NCBI GenBank assembly: GCA_017592665.1
Contig: JAGFNW010000001.1
Location: forward strand, 62,001 to 126,000
Source of the DNA: Streptosporangiaceae bacterium NEAU-GS5
GTDB lineage: Bacteria > Actinomycetota > Actinomycetes > Streptosporangiales > Streptosporangiaceae
Direction of reading: 5' to 3'
Length of the DNA stretch: 64,000 nucleotides
A model generated the notes under the pieces. It was not told where the DNA came from. It saw nothing but the letters and a program-made list of their open reading frames with translations, and ran no database searches. Below are positions 7,805 to 15,774 of this stretch, in pieces (within the stretch, counting starts at the first letter, position 1; every line of letters starts with the position of its first letter). Made by a program: the position numbers and the translations under genes.

Positions 7805-8251
7805 ATGCCGACGATGACGGCGGCCCAGCAGCGGGCGCAGGCGAAGCTGGAATACGACGCGTTCCTGGCCAAGTGCCCCAGCCGCCAGCTGCTGGACCGG
7901 ATCTCCGACAAGTGGGTCACGTTGATTCTGGCCGCGCTCGGCAGCGACGGGCCACAGGGGCCGGGGGCCGGCTGCGCCGACGGGCCACGGTCGATGCGCT
8001 ACTCCGAGCTGTCCCGCCGGCTGGCCGGGATCAGCCAGAAGATGCTCACCCAGACGCTGCGCTCCCTCGAGCGCGACGGCCTGGTCACCCGCACCGTGAC
8101 GCCGACCGTTCCGGTCACCGTGACGTACGGCCTGACCGGCCTCGGTCTCTCACTTCAGCAGGTGATGCGCGGCATCAAGGAGTGGGCCGAGGCGCACATG
8201 GACGAGGTGCTGGCCAATCGGGAGGACTACGACCACTCCACTACGCCCTGA
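7805..8251 (+). CDS. HxlR-family winged-helix transcriptional regulator
   Basis: 148 residues from the ATG at 7805, which has AGGAAAG about nine bases upstream. CPSRQLLDRISDKWVTLILA is the HxlR signature: an N-terminal cysteine, then S/D-K-W helix. It continues with MRYSELSRRLAGISQKMLTQTL (recognition helix) and LERDGLVTR (wing). Between the first helices lies a short Gly-rich insertion (GSDGPQGPGAGCADG) not usual in the family. HxlR proteins are DNA-binding dimers that often sense electrophiles or redox state through the conserved Cys. It overlaps the end of the response-regulator gene by 11 bases (tail to tail). Confidence 0.92.
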   Translation: MPTMTAAQQRAQAKLEYDAFLAKCPSRQLLDRISDKWVTLILAALGSDGPQGPGAGCADGPRSMRYSELSRRLAGISQKMLTQTLRSLERDGLVTRTVTPTVPVTVTYGLTGLGLSLQQVMRGIKEWAEAHMDEVLANREDYDHSTTP

Positions 8252-8921
8252 GGTAGGCGAGGACGGCGAGCACCCGCCGGTGCCTGGCGTCGTCGGGCGG
8301 CAGGCCGAGCTTGGCGAAGACGTTGCCGATGTGCTTCTCCACGGCGCTGGCGGTGATCACCAGCCGCTGGGCGATGGCCGTGTTGGAATGCCCCTCGGCC
8401 ATCAGGGCCAGCAGTTCGCGCTCACGGGCCGTCAGCGCGGCCAAGGCGTCGTCCCGGCGCCGCCCGCCCAGCAGCCGGGCCACGACCTGGGGATCGAGCA
8501 CGGTCGCGCCGCGCGAGACCCGGTCAAGGGCGTCGAGGAACTCCGCCACCTTCGCGACCCGGTCCTTCAGCAGATATCCGACGGCTCCGGCGCCGTCCGC
8601 GAACAGATCTCCCGCGTACGACACCTCGACATATTGGCTGAGGACCAGCGTGGGCGCGCCCGGCAGCCGCGAGCGCGCGGCGATCGCGGCGCGCAGGCCC
8701 TCGTCCTTGTACGTGGGCGGCATCCGCACGTCGACGACCGACACGTCCGGACGGTGTTCGAGCACGGCCTCCACCAGGGCGGGGCCGTCACCGACCGCGG
8801 CCACCACCTGATGGCCGTCTTCGGCGAGCAGACGGACCAGGCCTTCGCGGAGCAGCACCGCGTCATCGGCCACGACGATCCGCAACGGACCCCGGGCCAC
8901 GTGGTCAGGGATCAGCGGCAC
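8241..8921 (-). CDS. NarL/LuxR-family response regulator
   Basis: 226 residues: a receiver domain (about 12-130) with acidic pocket Asp19/Asp20 in IVVADDAV and phospho-acceptor Asp64 in SVVDVRMPP, then a LuxR-type helix-turn-helix at the C-terminus (LTARERELLALMAEGHSNTA, IAQRLVITASAVEKHIGNVF). The regulator partners with the sensor kinase encoded immediately upstream, whose end it overlaps by ten bases with a GTG start. Translational coupling is likely. The target genes are not evident. Confidence 0.95.
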   Translation of the reverse strand: MPLIPDHVARGPLRIVVADDAVLLREGLVRLLAEDGHQVVAAVGDGPALVEAVLEHRPDVSVVDVRMPPTYKDEGLRAAIAARSRLPGAPTLVLSQYVEVSYAGDLFADGAGAVGYLLKDRVAKVAEFLDALDRVSRGATVLDPQVVARLLGGRRRDDALAALTARERELLALMAEGHSNTAIAQRLVITASAVEKHIGNVFAKLGLPPDDARHRRVLAVLAYLRA

Positions 8922-10144
8922 GGCAGTTCCGCGGAGATCGTGGTCGGGCCGCCGGATGGGCTGCTGACCCGCAGCCGGCCGCCGACCGCGTGCAGCCGGT
9001 CGGCCAGGCCCCGCAGCCCGTGCCCCTTCTCCAGCGCCGCCCCGCCCACTCCGTCATCGGTCACCCAGACCCGCAGGACTCCCCCGCCGCGCCGGAGCCC
9101 GATCTCACATCGCCCCGCGTGGCTGTGCTTCGCCACGTTCGTCAGCGCCTCGGCGGCCACGAAATACGCGGCCGTCTCGACCGCGGCCTCCAGCTGCCCA
9201 GGGTCATCCTCGACAGCGAACTCCACGTGTATCGATGACCGGTCGCCCAACTCCACGATGGCCGCGCGCAATCCCCGATCGACGAGCACCGGCGGCGCGA
9301 TGCCACGCGACAGCGCCCGCAGCTCGTCCAGCGCCTCCTGCGTCTGGGCCAGCGCGACGGCGAGCGCCTCCCGGACAACGTGCGGCCTGGTGTCGAAGTG
9401 GTGCTGCGCGCGGCCCAGCTCCATCGCCAGGTGGACCAGCCGTTGCTGGGGCCCGTCGTGCAGGTCGCGTTCGAGCCGCCGCAGCGCGTCCGTCTCGGCC
9501 GTGACCGTCTCGCTGGCGATCTCGTCGGCCCCGGCATGCGACGCGGACGGGCCGGACAACAGCGCCCGCCCAAGCCCCGCATGTACGGCGAGGCATGCCC
9601 GGGTCACCAACGGCAGTGCCAGCAATGCCAGCAGCCCGACCGCCGTCCCGAACGCCAGTCGTGCGGCCGGCGACGTCAACCCCAGGCTCAGGGCCACATG
9701 GGATTCGGCGCTCCCCACGTACAGGGTCATGGGCCGCAGCGACTCCGCGGACAACAGCCCGGCGGAGGCGAACCAGTTGCGCGGAACGGACGTGCCGCCC
9801 CCGATGCCGACGAACCACCACACCCCCGTGCCGAGTGCCGTGACCAGGGCGACCGGCAGCATCACCACCGCGTGCGCCACCACACGCCACATGGCTGGAT
9901 CAAAAGCAGCCGGATCAGAAGCGCGAACCCGCGCGAGCCGCCGCGCCAACTCCAGCGCGCCGGGCCTGGCCGGGCGGAGGCAGAGGCCGGCGAGGCCCAG
10001 CAGCAGGACGACCCCGGCCATGACCGGCGCGATGAGCAGATGGAGCGACTCGGCGAGCGCGCGGCGGCCCACGCGGACGACGGACCCGCGAAGACGCAAC
10101 GGCCGCCTCCGGCCCGCGACCGCGGAGGGGAACGACACGGTCAT
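8912..10144 (-). CDS. Sensor histidine kinase (HisKA_3 type)
   Basis: 410 residues. Four hydrophobic segments in the first 185 residues (about 35-58, 89-115, 140-160, 165-182) form the membrane sensor domain typical of actinomycete NarL-class kinases. The dimerisation/phosphorylation helix reads RRLERDLHDGPQQRLV with phospho-acceptor His229; an HATPase_c domain follows with the N box (EALTNVAKHSHA), DDGVGG (G1) and GHGLRGLADRL (G2). Such kinases phosphorylate their cognate LuxR-type regulator, here the downstream gene. The signal is unknown. Confidence 0.95.
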   Translation of the reverse strand: MTVSFPSAVAGRRRPLRLRGSVVRVGRRALAESLHLLIAPVMAGVVLLLGLAGLCLRPARPGALELARRLARVRASDPAAFDPAMWRVVAHAVVMLPVALVTALGTGVWWFVGIGGGTSVPRNWFASAGLLSAESLRPMTLYVGSAESHVALSLGLTSPAARLAFGTAVGLLALLALPLVTRACLAVHAGLGRALLSGPSASHAGADEIASETVTAETDALRRLERDLHDGPQQRLVHLAMELGRAQHHFDTRPHVVREALAVALAQTQEALDELRALSRGIAPPVLVDRGLRAAIVELGDRSSIHVEFAVEDDPGQLEAAVETAAYFVAAEALTNVAKHSHAGRCEIGLRRGGGVLRVWVTDDGVGGAALEKGHGLRGLADRLHAVGGRLRVSSPSGGPTTISAELPCR

Positions 10145-10213
10145 CGCCCCAGCCTAGATCGTGCCTGACGGAACACGCTCGGCCGCCGACGCCCGGACGC
10201 TCGCCGTGGGCGC

Positions 10214-11038
10214 CTACATGGTCGGTCTGGCCTGGGCGAAGAGCCAGCGGTTGCCCTCGAGATCCGCCGCCTCATACGACCGATAGCCGTATTGGGTTAT
10301 GTCGGACAGGATCCTGGCGCCGTGATCACGCGCCCGTGCCAGATGGGCGTCCAGATCATCCACGAACACCCACGGCACATGCGTGACCGGCCTGCCGTCC
10401 TCCCGGTCGCCGTGCAGCTGGAACACCATCACCGAGCAGTTGCCGATCCGGAACTCGATCCATCCATGCCCGGCGTCGCCGCCGAAGACGTCGGGGCTGT
10501 CGAAGCCGAACGCGTCGCTCAGCCAGCCCGCGGCCTCGGCCGGCTTGGTGTAGTAGAGGGCCAGGCCGAACCTGCTCCGGTCGGTCGGCTCGTGCGGCGC
10601 GGTGTCCCGGCGCGCGATCCAGTCGCGCAGCCAGCCACGCTCGTGCACGCGCACCCACGAAGTGCCGCCGGAGTCGGCGCCACCGGCCGGGATGGTCGCG
10701 GTCACGACGACCCTGGCGCCGTCGGCCACCGGCTCGAACCGGACCTCGACGCGGACATCGTCGACCGAACTGTCCCAGGCCAGCAGCTCGCCCGGCTCCC
10801 ACGCCGTGATCCGGCCGAGCTCGAGCGCGTCGTCGCCGTACAGCTCGAGGATCCGGCCGCCGACGCCGGGCTCGCAGCGCATCCCGACCGCCTTGGCCGC
10901 GTCGTAGAAGTTGATCGGCCCACGCACCCACCACAGGTCGATCTCGTCGGTGAAGACCGTGAACGCGGTCCGCGGGTCGACGCCGACGGTCACCTCGCTG
11001 GAGACCGATCGCGCCCCCTGCTCTCCTGGTGTGGTCAC
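10214..11038 (-). CDS. SRPBCC (AHSA1-like) and VOC (glyoxalase-like) fusion protein
   Basis: 274 residues with two recognisable halves. Residues 10-145 are an AHSA1/SRPBCC ligand-binding fold (SSEVTVGVDPRTAFTVFTDE, GGRILELYGDD, WEPGELLAWDS, VRVHERGWLRDW). Residues 155-270 are a VOC domain (FGLALYYTKPAEAAGWLSDA, GHGWIEFRIGNCSVMVFQL, FVDDLDAHLARARDHGARI, YRSYEAADLEGNRW). The latter resembles PhnB-like/bleomycin-resistance-type proteins. The gene follows an ArsR regulator with a 4-nt GTGA overlap, a pairing common for AHSA1 proteins. The function is unknown, possibly binding and handling of a small toxic compound. Confidence 0.88.
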   Translation of the reverse strand: MTTPGEQGARSVSSEVTVGVDPRTAFTVFTDEIDLWWVRGPINFYDAAKAVGMRCEPGVGGRILELYGDDALELGRITAWEPGELLAWDSSVDDVRVEVRFEPVADGARVVVTATIPAGGADSGGTSWVRVHERGWLRDWIARRDTAPHEPTDRSRFGLALYYTKPAEAAGWLSDAFGFDSPDVFGGDAGHGWIEFRIGNCSVMVFQLHGDREDGRPVTHVPWVFVDDLDAHLARARDHGARILSDITQYGYRSYEAADLEGNRWLFAQARPTM

Positions 11039-11376
11039 TGTGCCCTCTCCTGGATGTGGCGGCCGAAGGATGCGAGCTGCTCCTGCCAGTGCGCCTGCAG
11101 CTGGTCGAGCCAGGCCCGCAACGCCTCCATCGACTGCGGCCGGAGCCGGAAGTAGCGCATGCGCGCGTCGGCCGCCGGCCTCTCGTCGATGATGACGCCC
11201 GCCTGCAGCAGCACGCGCAGGTGCCTGCTCATCGCGGGGGCGGACATGCCGACCGCGGCGGCCAGCTCTCCGGCCCGCCGAGGGGACGCGCCGAGCAGTT
11301 GGACGACCCGCCGTCGCGCCGGATCGGCCAGCACCTCGAACACCACGTCGGCGCTGACCGGCGACTGATTGCTCAC
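11035..11376 (-). CDS. ArsR-family winged-helix repressor
   Basis: 113 residues from a GTG start. FEVLADPARRRVVQLLGASP is the ArsR N-terminal helix; AGELAAAVGMSAPAMSRHLRVL is the helix-turn-helix and IIDERPAADARMRYFRL the wing. There is no CxC metal motif, so a metal sensor is unlikely; it belongs to the subgroup transcribed with AHSA1/SRPBCC genes. It is translationally coupled to the SRPBCC-VOC gene and probably represses both from the inverted repeat just upstream. Confidence 0.92.
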   Translation of the reverse strand: MSNQSPVSADVVFEVLADPARRRVVQLLGASPRRAGELAAAVGMSAPAMSRHLRVLLQAGVIIDERPAADARMRYFRLRPQSMEALRAWLDQLQAHWQEQLASFGRHIQERAQ

Positions 11377-11383
11377 GCCATTA

Positions 11384-11407
11384 ATAGTTAACGCCAGAGT
11401 GAACTAT
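11384..11407. promoter_or_regulatory. Inverted repeat upstream of the ArsR gene
   Basis: ATAGTTAAC (11384-11392) and GTGAACTAT (11399-11407) pair as an inverted repeat with one mismatch around a six-base spacer. The left arm ends 8 bases from the ArsR start, where a self-repression operator is expected. Confidence 0.6.
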
Positions 11408-11414
11408 GTCAAGC

Positions 11415-12005
11415 TCAGCTCCAGGTGGCGTGCTTCAGGATGACGTCCAGATTGTCGGTCGCCCACTGGTCCACGACGAGGATCTTGGTCTTCGGCAGGT
11501 ACCACTCGCGCTGCGAGAAGTAGGTCTTCGTCTCGCCGCCGGCCGTCGTGCAGCGCGCCACGTAGTCCCGGTAGTACGCCTTGTGCCCCTTGCCCACCGG
11601 GCGGAGCCCCTTGGTGGCGGCGTTGTCGATGTGCTGGTAGAGCTTGCGGCTGGTCGGGCACGGCTCGACGTCGTTGGCCGGATAGAAGGCGTGGGCCGGC
11701 GTGTACGCGAAGCCCTCGGTGCCCGCCTTGAGCGCCTTGGGGCCGAGGATCCAGAAGCTGCGGCAGGGCGGGCCGAAGTACCTGCCCGAGTAGTCGCACT
11801 TACCGGTGACGACCTGCGTCCAATCCTTGGCGGTGAGGTAGACGTTCCACTTCACCGGGATGTGCAGGGTGAGGCCGCCGCGCAGATGCAGCGGCTTGGT
11901 CGCCGCCGCCTGCCCTGACGTGGCGCCCGCGGGGCCTCCCGCGAGCAGCAGGGATCCGCCGAGCGCGCCGCTCAACAGGATCGCGGAGATGCGTCTGATC
12001 AACAT
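11415..12005 (-). CDS. Secreted protein of unknown function
   Basis: 196 residues from the ATG at 12005. Residues 1-28 are a Sec signal peptide (MLIRRISAILLSGALGGSLL then LAGGPAGATS, likely cleaved after an Ala). The mature part contains LHLRGGLTLHIPVKWNVYL, several cysteines (DYSGRYFGPPCRSFWIL, VEPCPTSRKLY, YVARCTTAGG) that could form disulfides, and REWYLPKTKILVVDQWATDN. The pattern resembles small actinomycete secreted proteins carrying a PsbP/Mog1-like fold, but I cannot confirm this. No partner gene is obvious. Confidence 0.75.
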   Translation of the reverse strand: MLIRRISAILLSGALGGSLLLAGGPAGATSGQAAATKPLHLRGGLTLHIPVKWNVYLTAKDWTQVVTGKCDYSGRYFGPPCRSFWILGPKALKAGTEGFAYTPAHAFYPANDVEPCPTSRKLYQHIDNAATKGLRPVGKGHKAYYRDYVARCTTAGGETKTYFSQREWYLPKTKILVVDQWATDNLDVILKHATWS

Positions 12006-12033
12006 TTTCGCTCCCAACGGAACGGCTCCGCGA

Positions 12034-12058
12034 CTTCCCGGACGGGATGTCCGGGAAG
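12034..12058. terminator. Hairpin between two minus-strand genes
   Basis: CTTCCCGGAC and GTCCGGGAAG form a perfect ten-base stem around a five-base loop. It lies 76 bases past the end of the Pro/Gly-rich gene (minus strand) and probably ends its transcript, although no clear U-tract follows. Confidence 0.6.
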
Positions 12059-12133
12059 CTCGCTCAGACCGTCCTCATCCCGACTGCGTGCCATCGCGTT
12101 CCATCCGCGTGGCATACCCGCCGGGAAATGGGA

Positions 12134-12916
12134 TCAGGAGGTCGGCACAGGTGTCGGGGCCGCGCTCGGCGGCGCCGGAGTGGGCTGCGTGAAGTCGCAG
12201 CGGAAGCCCGTGTCGGTGCGCTGGCAGTTGCCGCCGGGGCCCGGACCCGGGATGCGATAGGGGCCGCGGTCGAGCGGGAAACGGCCGCGCGGGCCGCCCT
12301 CGTCGAAGACGACGCGGCGCGTGTTCGCCCGATCCCACGCACCGGCGACGGCCGCGACGACTCCGCCGCCGACGATCGCGCCGACCAGGCCCGCGACGAT
12401 CAGTTGCGCCGCCCGGCTCCGCGCGAAGCCCCCGAATCCCGCGCGAGGTCCATAGCCGCCGGCGGGGCCGCCCCAGCCGGGCTGCGTGCCATACGGGGGG
12501 CCGCTCGGAGGCGGCGCGGACCAGCCGGATCCCGGACCGCCCGACGCCGACCAGCCAGGGGCCGACCAACCGGCGCCACCGGGGCCGTAGGCATAGCCGC
12601 CGGTCGGCGCCGAAGAGCCTGGTGGTGGTGCTCCGGCCGGGCCCGGCATCCCCAACGCCGCCGTCGCGCCGGGCCCCGAAGCCGGAGCGGACCCGGGCGC
12701 GGCAGCCGCAGCCGGCCCGGGTTCGATAGAAGGTCCAGTCGAGCCCTCAGGGGTGGTGGGGTGGCCGGCGGAGCCTACGCCGGAGCCCGCAGCAGCTCCG
12801 GCGCCTGGCTCCGCCGTAGTCTCGGCGGAGGTGGCACCCGACTCGGCCGGCGATTCGCCGACCGGGCCGCGTGGCGCGTCCTCTTCGCCACGCGGCCCTG
12901 CGTCACGATCCGCCAT
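12134..12916 (-). CDS. Pro/Gly/Ala-rich single-pass membrane protein
   Basis: 260 residues from the ATG at 12916, preceded by GGGGA. Residues 1-165 are low-complexity, rich in Pro, Gly, Ala and Ser (cytoplasmic, disordered). A membrane segment follows (AAQLIVAGLVGAIVGGGVVA, about 172-195), then a short outside part with CQRTDTGFRCDF and a Pro-Thr tail. It resembles actinomycete proteins with a disordered cytoplasmic tail and small extracellular region; no enzyme motif is visible. It lies head to head with the histidine kinase gene at 13105. Confidence 0.7.
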   Translation of the reverse strand: MADRDAGPRGEEDAPRGPVGESPAESGATSAETTAEPGAGAAAGSGVGSAGHPTTPEGSTGPSIEPGPAAAAAPGSAPASGPGATAALGMPGPAGAPPPGSSAPTGGYAYGPGGAGWSAPGWSASGGPGSGWSAPPPSGPPYGTQPGWGGPAGGYGPRAGFGGFARSRAAQLIVAGLVGAIVGGGVVAAVAGAWDRANTRRVVFDEGGPRGRFPLDRGPYRIPGPGPGGNCQRTDTGFRCDFTQPTPAPPSAAPTPVPTS

Positions 12917-13104
12917 CACAGATCCCCACTGATCTCCCTTACTCTCCCCTAGAGGAGCTCCCGCACGTAATCTTGCCCCCGAATCTGTAAGCGCCGTGTA
13001 AACGCCCTTTACCGGCTTTCGACCCGGGCTGCGACCTGGGTCGTAGGCACGTATCGGACTCTGGGCTGACCCCTTGGCCACCTGGGCTTACGTATCGTTG
13101 AACC

Positions 13105-14262
13105 GTGCTTGGCAGACTGCGTTCCTGGACCGACCGCCACACCTTGATCGTGGACACTCTGGTCGTCTCCCCTCTGCTGCTGTTCTGCCTGGCCACGCTC
13201 GGCGTGATGCCGACCGACACGATCCCGGCGGGATTCACGATCGTGCTCACCCTCGTGATGCTCATCCCGCTGCTCTGGCGGACTCGGTGGCCGCGCGAGG
13301 TGATGGCGCTGATCGCCCTGGCCTGCTTCGTCCAGTGGCTGGTCTGGGGCGCCGGCATCATCCCGGCCGACCTCGCCGTCCTCGTCGCCATGTACGGCGT
13401 GGCCGCCCGCTGCTCGTTCACCTGGGCCGTGGCCGCCCTGCTGGTCACCGAGCTGGGCGTGACGCTCGAGAGCCTCCAATGGTTCGAGCAGCGCAAATCA
13501 CTGCTGCTCCTCGGCAGCGTGGTGATCACGATCTGGATCGCCGGGATCTACGCCAACACCCGCAGGCAGTACGTGGAGAACCTGGTCGAGCGCGCCGAAC
13601 GGGCCGAGCGCGAGCGCGACCAGCAGGCCCAGCTCGCCGCCGCCGGAGAGCGGGCGCGGATCGCGCGCGAGCTGCACGACGTCGTGGCCCACAACGTCAG
13701 CGTGATCGTCGTCCAGGCCGACGGGGCGGGCTTCGCCATCGACACCGATCCCGACCTGGCCCGCACGGCCATGCGGACGATCTCGGAGACCGGGCGGCAG
13801 GCGCTGGCCGAGATGCGGCGTCTGGTGGGGGTGCTCCGGCAGGACGCCGACGTCCCGGAGGAGTACGCTCCACAGCCTGGGCTCGCCGAGCTGGACGACC
13901 TGATCGGCCACGTGCGCGCGTCCGGGTTGCCCGTCGACTGCGCGATCGCGGTCCCGGCGGGCCTGCCCGAAGGAGAGCAACTGGTGATCTACCGCGTCGT
14001 CCAGGAGGCCCTCACCAACACGCTCAAGCACGGCGGGCCGGGAGCGCGGGCGACGGTGTCGGTCGACTTCGATCCGCACGAGGTGGTCATGCGCGTGATC
14101 GACGACGGCCGCGGCGCGGCCGCCGAGGCGAGCGAGGGCGGGCACGGGCTGATCGGCATGCGGGAAAGGATCGCGATGTACGGAGGATCGGTGCAGGCCG
14201 CGCCGCGTGCCGGCGGCGGCTTCCAGGTGGTCGCCCGGCTTCCCGTGGGCCAGGCGACGTGA
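13105..14262 (+). CDS. Sensor histidine kinase of a DesK/LiaS-like two-component system
   Basis: 385 residues, GTG start without a visible ribosome binding site. Four to five membrane segments occupy residues 15-150; a coiled linker (VERAERAERERDQQAQLAAA) leads to the HisKA_3 helix ERARIARELHDVVAHNVSV with phospho-acceptor His191. HATPase_c motifs are VVQEALTNTLKHGG (N box), VIDDGRGA (G1) and GHGLIGMRERI (G2). The response regulator follows with a 4-nt overlap. The downstream ABC exporter suggests an envelope-stress or antimicrobial-response role. Confidence 0.95.
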   Translation: MLGRLRSWTDRHTLIVDTLVVSPLLLFCLATLGVMPTDTIPAGFTIVLTLVMLIPLLWRTRWPREVMALIALACFVQWLVWGAGIIPADLAVLVAMYGVAARCSFTWAVAALLVTELGVTLESLQWFEQRKSLLLLGSVVITIWIAGIYANTRRQYVENLVERAERAERERDQQAQLAAAGERARIARELHDVVAHNVSVIVVQADGAGFAIDTDPDLARTAMRTISETGRQALAEMRRLVGVLRQDADVPEEYAPQPGLAELDDLIGHVRASGLPVDCAIAVPAGLPEGEQLVIYRVVQEALTNTLKHGGPGARATVSVDFDPHEVVMRVIDDGRGAAAEASEGGHGLIGMRERIAMYGGSVQAAPRAGGGFQVVARLPVGQAT

Positions 14263-14915
14263 GCATCCGGGTGCTGCTGGTCGACGACCAGGAGCTGATG
14301 CGCACGGGCTTCCGGATGGTCCTCGGCGCCCAGCAGGACATCGACATCGTGGGCGAGGCCGCCGACGGCGCGGCCGCCCTCGAGGTGGTCAAGCAGGTCA
14401 ACCCCGACGTGGTGCTGATGGACGTGCGGATGCCGCGCATGGACGGGGTGGAGGCGACCCGGCGGATGTGCGCCCTGCCCGACAGCCCGCGTGTGCTGAT
14501 CCTGACCACCTTCGACCTCGACGAGTACGCGTTCGCGGCGCTCCGCGCCGGAGCCTCGGGCTTCCTGCTGAAGGACGTGCCGCCGGCCGAGCTCGTGAGC
14601 GCCATCCGCTCGGTCCACTCGGGCGATGCCGTGGTCGCGCCGAGCACCACCCGCCGCCTGCTCGACCGCTTCGCCGTCCATCTCCCCGACGAGGTGGCGG
14701 CGCGCAATCTCGACGTGCTGACCATCCGCGAGCGCGAGGTGCTGCAGCACGTGGCCCGCGGCATGTCCAACAGCGAGATCGCCGGCACCCTCCACCTCGC
14801 GGAGGCGACCGTGAAGACCCACATCGGCCGGATCCTCGCCAAGCTGGGCCTGCGCGACCGCGCCCAGGCCGTGGTCGCCGCCTATGAGAACGGCTTGGTC
14901 AAACCCCGAAACTAG
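14259..14915 (+). CDS. NarL/LuxR-family response regulator
   Basis: 218 residues from GTG 14259, overlapping the kinase stop (GTGA). The receiver domain has acidic residues Asp9/Asp10 and phospho-acceptor Asp55 (VVLMDVRMPRMDG), the switch threonine in LILTTFDLDEYAF and lysine in GFLLKDVPP. The LuxR helix-turn-helix is LTIREREVLQHVARGMSNSE followed by TVKTHIGRILAKLGLRDRAQ. It is expected to bind the palindromic site just downstream of its own gene and control the ABC operon (inference). Confidence 0.96.
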   Translation: MSIRVLLVDDQELMRTGFRMVLGAQQDIDIVGEAADGAAALEVVKQVNPDVVLMDVRMPRMDGVEATRRMCALPDSPRVLILTTFDLDEYAFAALRAGASGFLLKDVPPAELVSAIRSVHSGDAVVAPSTTRRLLDRFAVHLPDEVAARNLDVLTIREREVLQHVARGMSNSEIAGTLHLAEATVKTHIGRILAKLGLRDRAQAVVAAYENGLVKPRN

Positions 14916-14943
14916 GTCGTATACGGCCGGAGTCGTATACGAC
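14916..14943. promoter_or_regulatory. GTCGTATACG direct repeat with a perfect palindrome, before the ABC genes
   Basis: GTCGTATACG occurs at 14916-14925 and 14932-14941, 16 bases apart; the second copy is part of the perfect 12-base palindrome GTCGTATACGAC (14932-14943). The sites start at the end of the response-regulator gene and lie 85-112 bases before the ATP-binding gene, as expected for a response-regulator operator. Confidence 0.6.
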
Positions 14944-15027
14944 GGCCTCGGGCAAGCCGGCAGACGCACGCGAAGTCCGTCCCCTGGGCCGACGATCAAT
15001 CAAGATCATCTCTCTATCGTCGAGCCC

Positions 15028-15771
15028 ATGACGACAACCATCGAGGTCCGCGACGCGGTCAGGGCGACCGGACTCACCAAGGTCTACGGCACGGGCGACG
15101 CGGCCGTGCACGCGCTGCGCGGCATCGACGTCGGCTTCGCGGGCGGCGCGTTCACCGCGATCATGGGTCCGTCGGGGTCGGGCAAGTCGACCCTCATGCA
15201 CTGTCTTGCCGGTCTCGACAGCGTGACCGACGGCAGCGTGACGATCGGCGGCGTGGAGCTCACCACGCTCAACGACCGGCAGCTGACGATGCTGCGCCGC
15301 GAGCGGATCGGTTTCGTCTTCCAGGCCTACAACCTGCTGCCGACGCTGACGGCCGAGCAGAACATCCGGCTCCCGCTCGACATCGCGGGCCGCCAGGCCG
15401 ATCCCGTGCTCTTCGACCGGGTGGTCGACACGATGGGCCTGCGCGACCGGCTGCGGCACAAGCCCGGCGCGCTGTCGGGCGGCCAGCAGCAGCGCGTCGC
15501 GGTCGCCCGCGCGCTGATCAGCCGACCCCAGGTGATCTTCGCGGACGAGCCGACCGGCAACCTCGACTCGCGGAGCGGCGCCGAGGTGCTGTCCTTCCTG
15601 CGGCGATCGGTGCGCGAGCTCGAGCAGACCATCGTGATGGTCACCCATGACCCGGTGGCCGCCTCGTACGCGGACCGGGTGGTGTTCCTGCGCGACGGGC
15701 GGCTGGTGAGCGAGCTGCTCGAGCCGACGGCGCAGTCGGTCCTCGACACGCTCATGAAGCTGGAGGGCTGA
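15028..15771 (+). CDS. ABC transporter ATP-binding protein (MacB/LolD type)
   Basis: 247 residues. Walker A is MGPSGSGKST (residues 46-55), the Q-loop sits in IGFVFQAYNLLP, the signature is LSGGQQQRVAVARAL, Walker B is VIFADEPTGNLD, and the switch histidine is in VMVTHD. The T-G-N-L-D after Walker B is typical of the MacB/LolD/FtsE-related exporters, which use the ATPase for mechanotransmission. It pairs with the FtsX-type permease encoded three bases downstream. Confidence 0.97.
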   Translation: MTTTIEVRDAVRATGLTKVYGTGDAAVHALRGIDVGFAGGAFTAIMGPSGSGKSTLMHCLAGLDSVTDGSVTIGGVELTTLNDRQLTMLRRERIGFVFQAYNLLPTLTAEQNIRLPLDIAGRQADPVLFDRVVDTMGLRDRLRHKPGALSGGQQQRVAVARALISRPQVIFADEPTGNLDSRSGAEVLSFLRRSVRELEQTIVMVTHDPVAASYADRVVFLRDGRLVSELLEPTAQSVLDTLMKLEG

Positions 15772-15774
15772 GCG

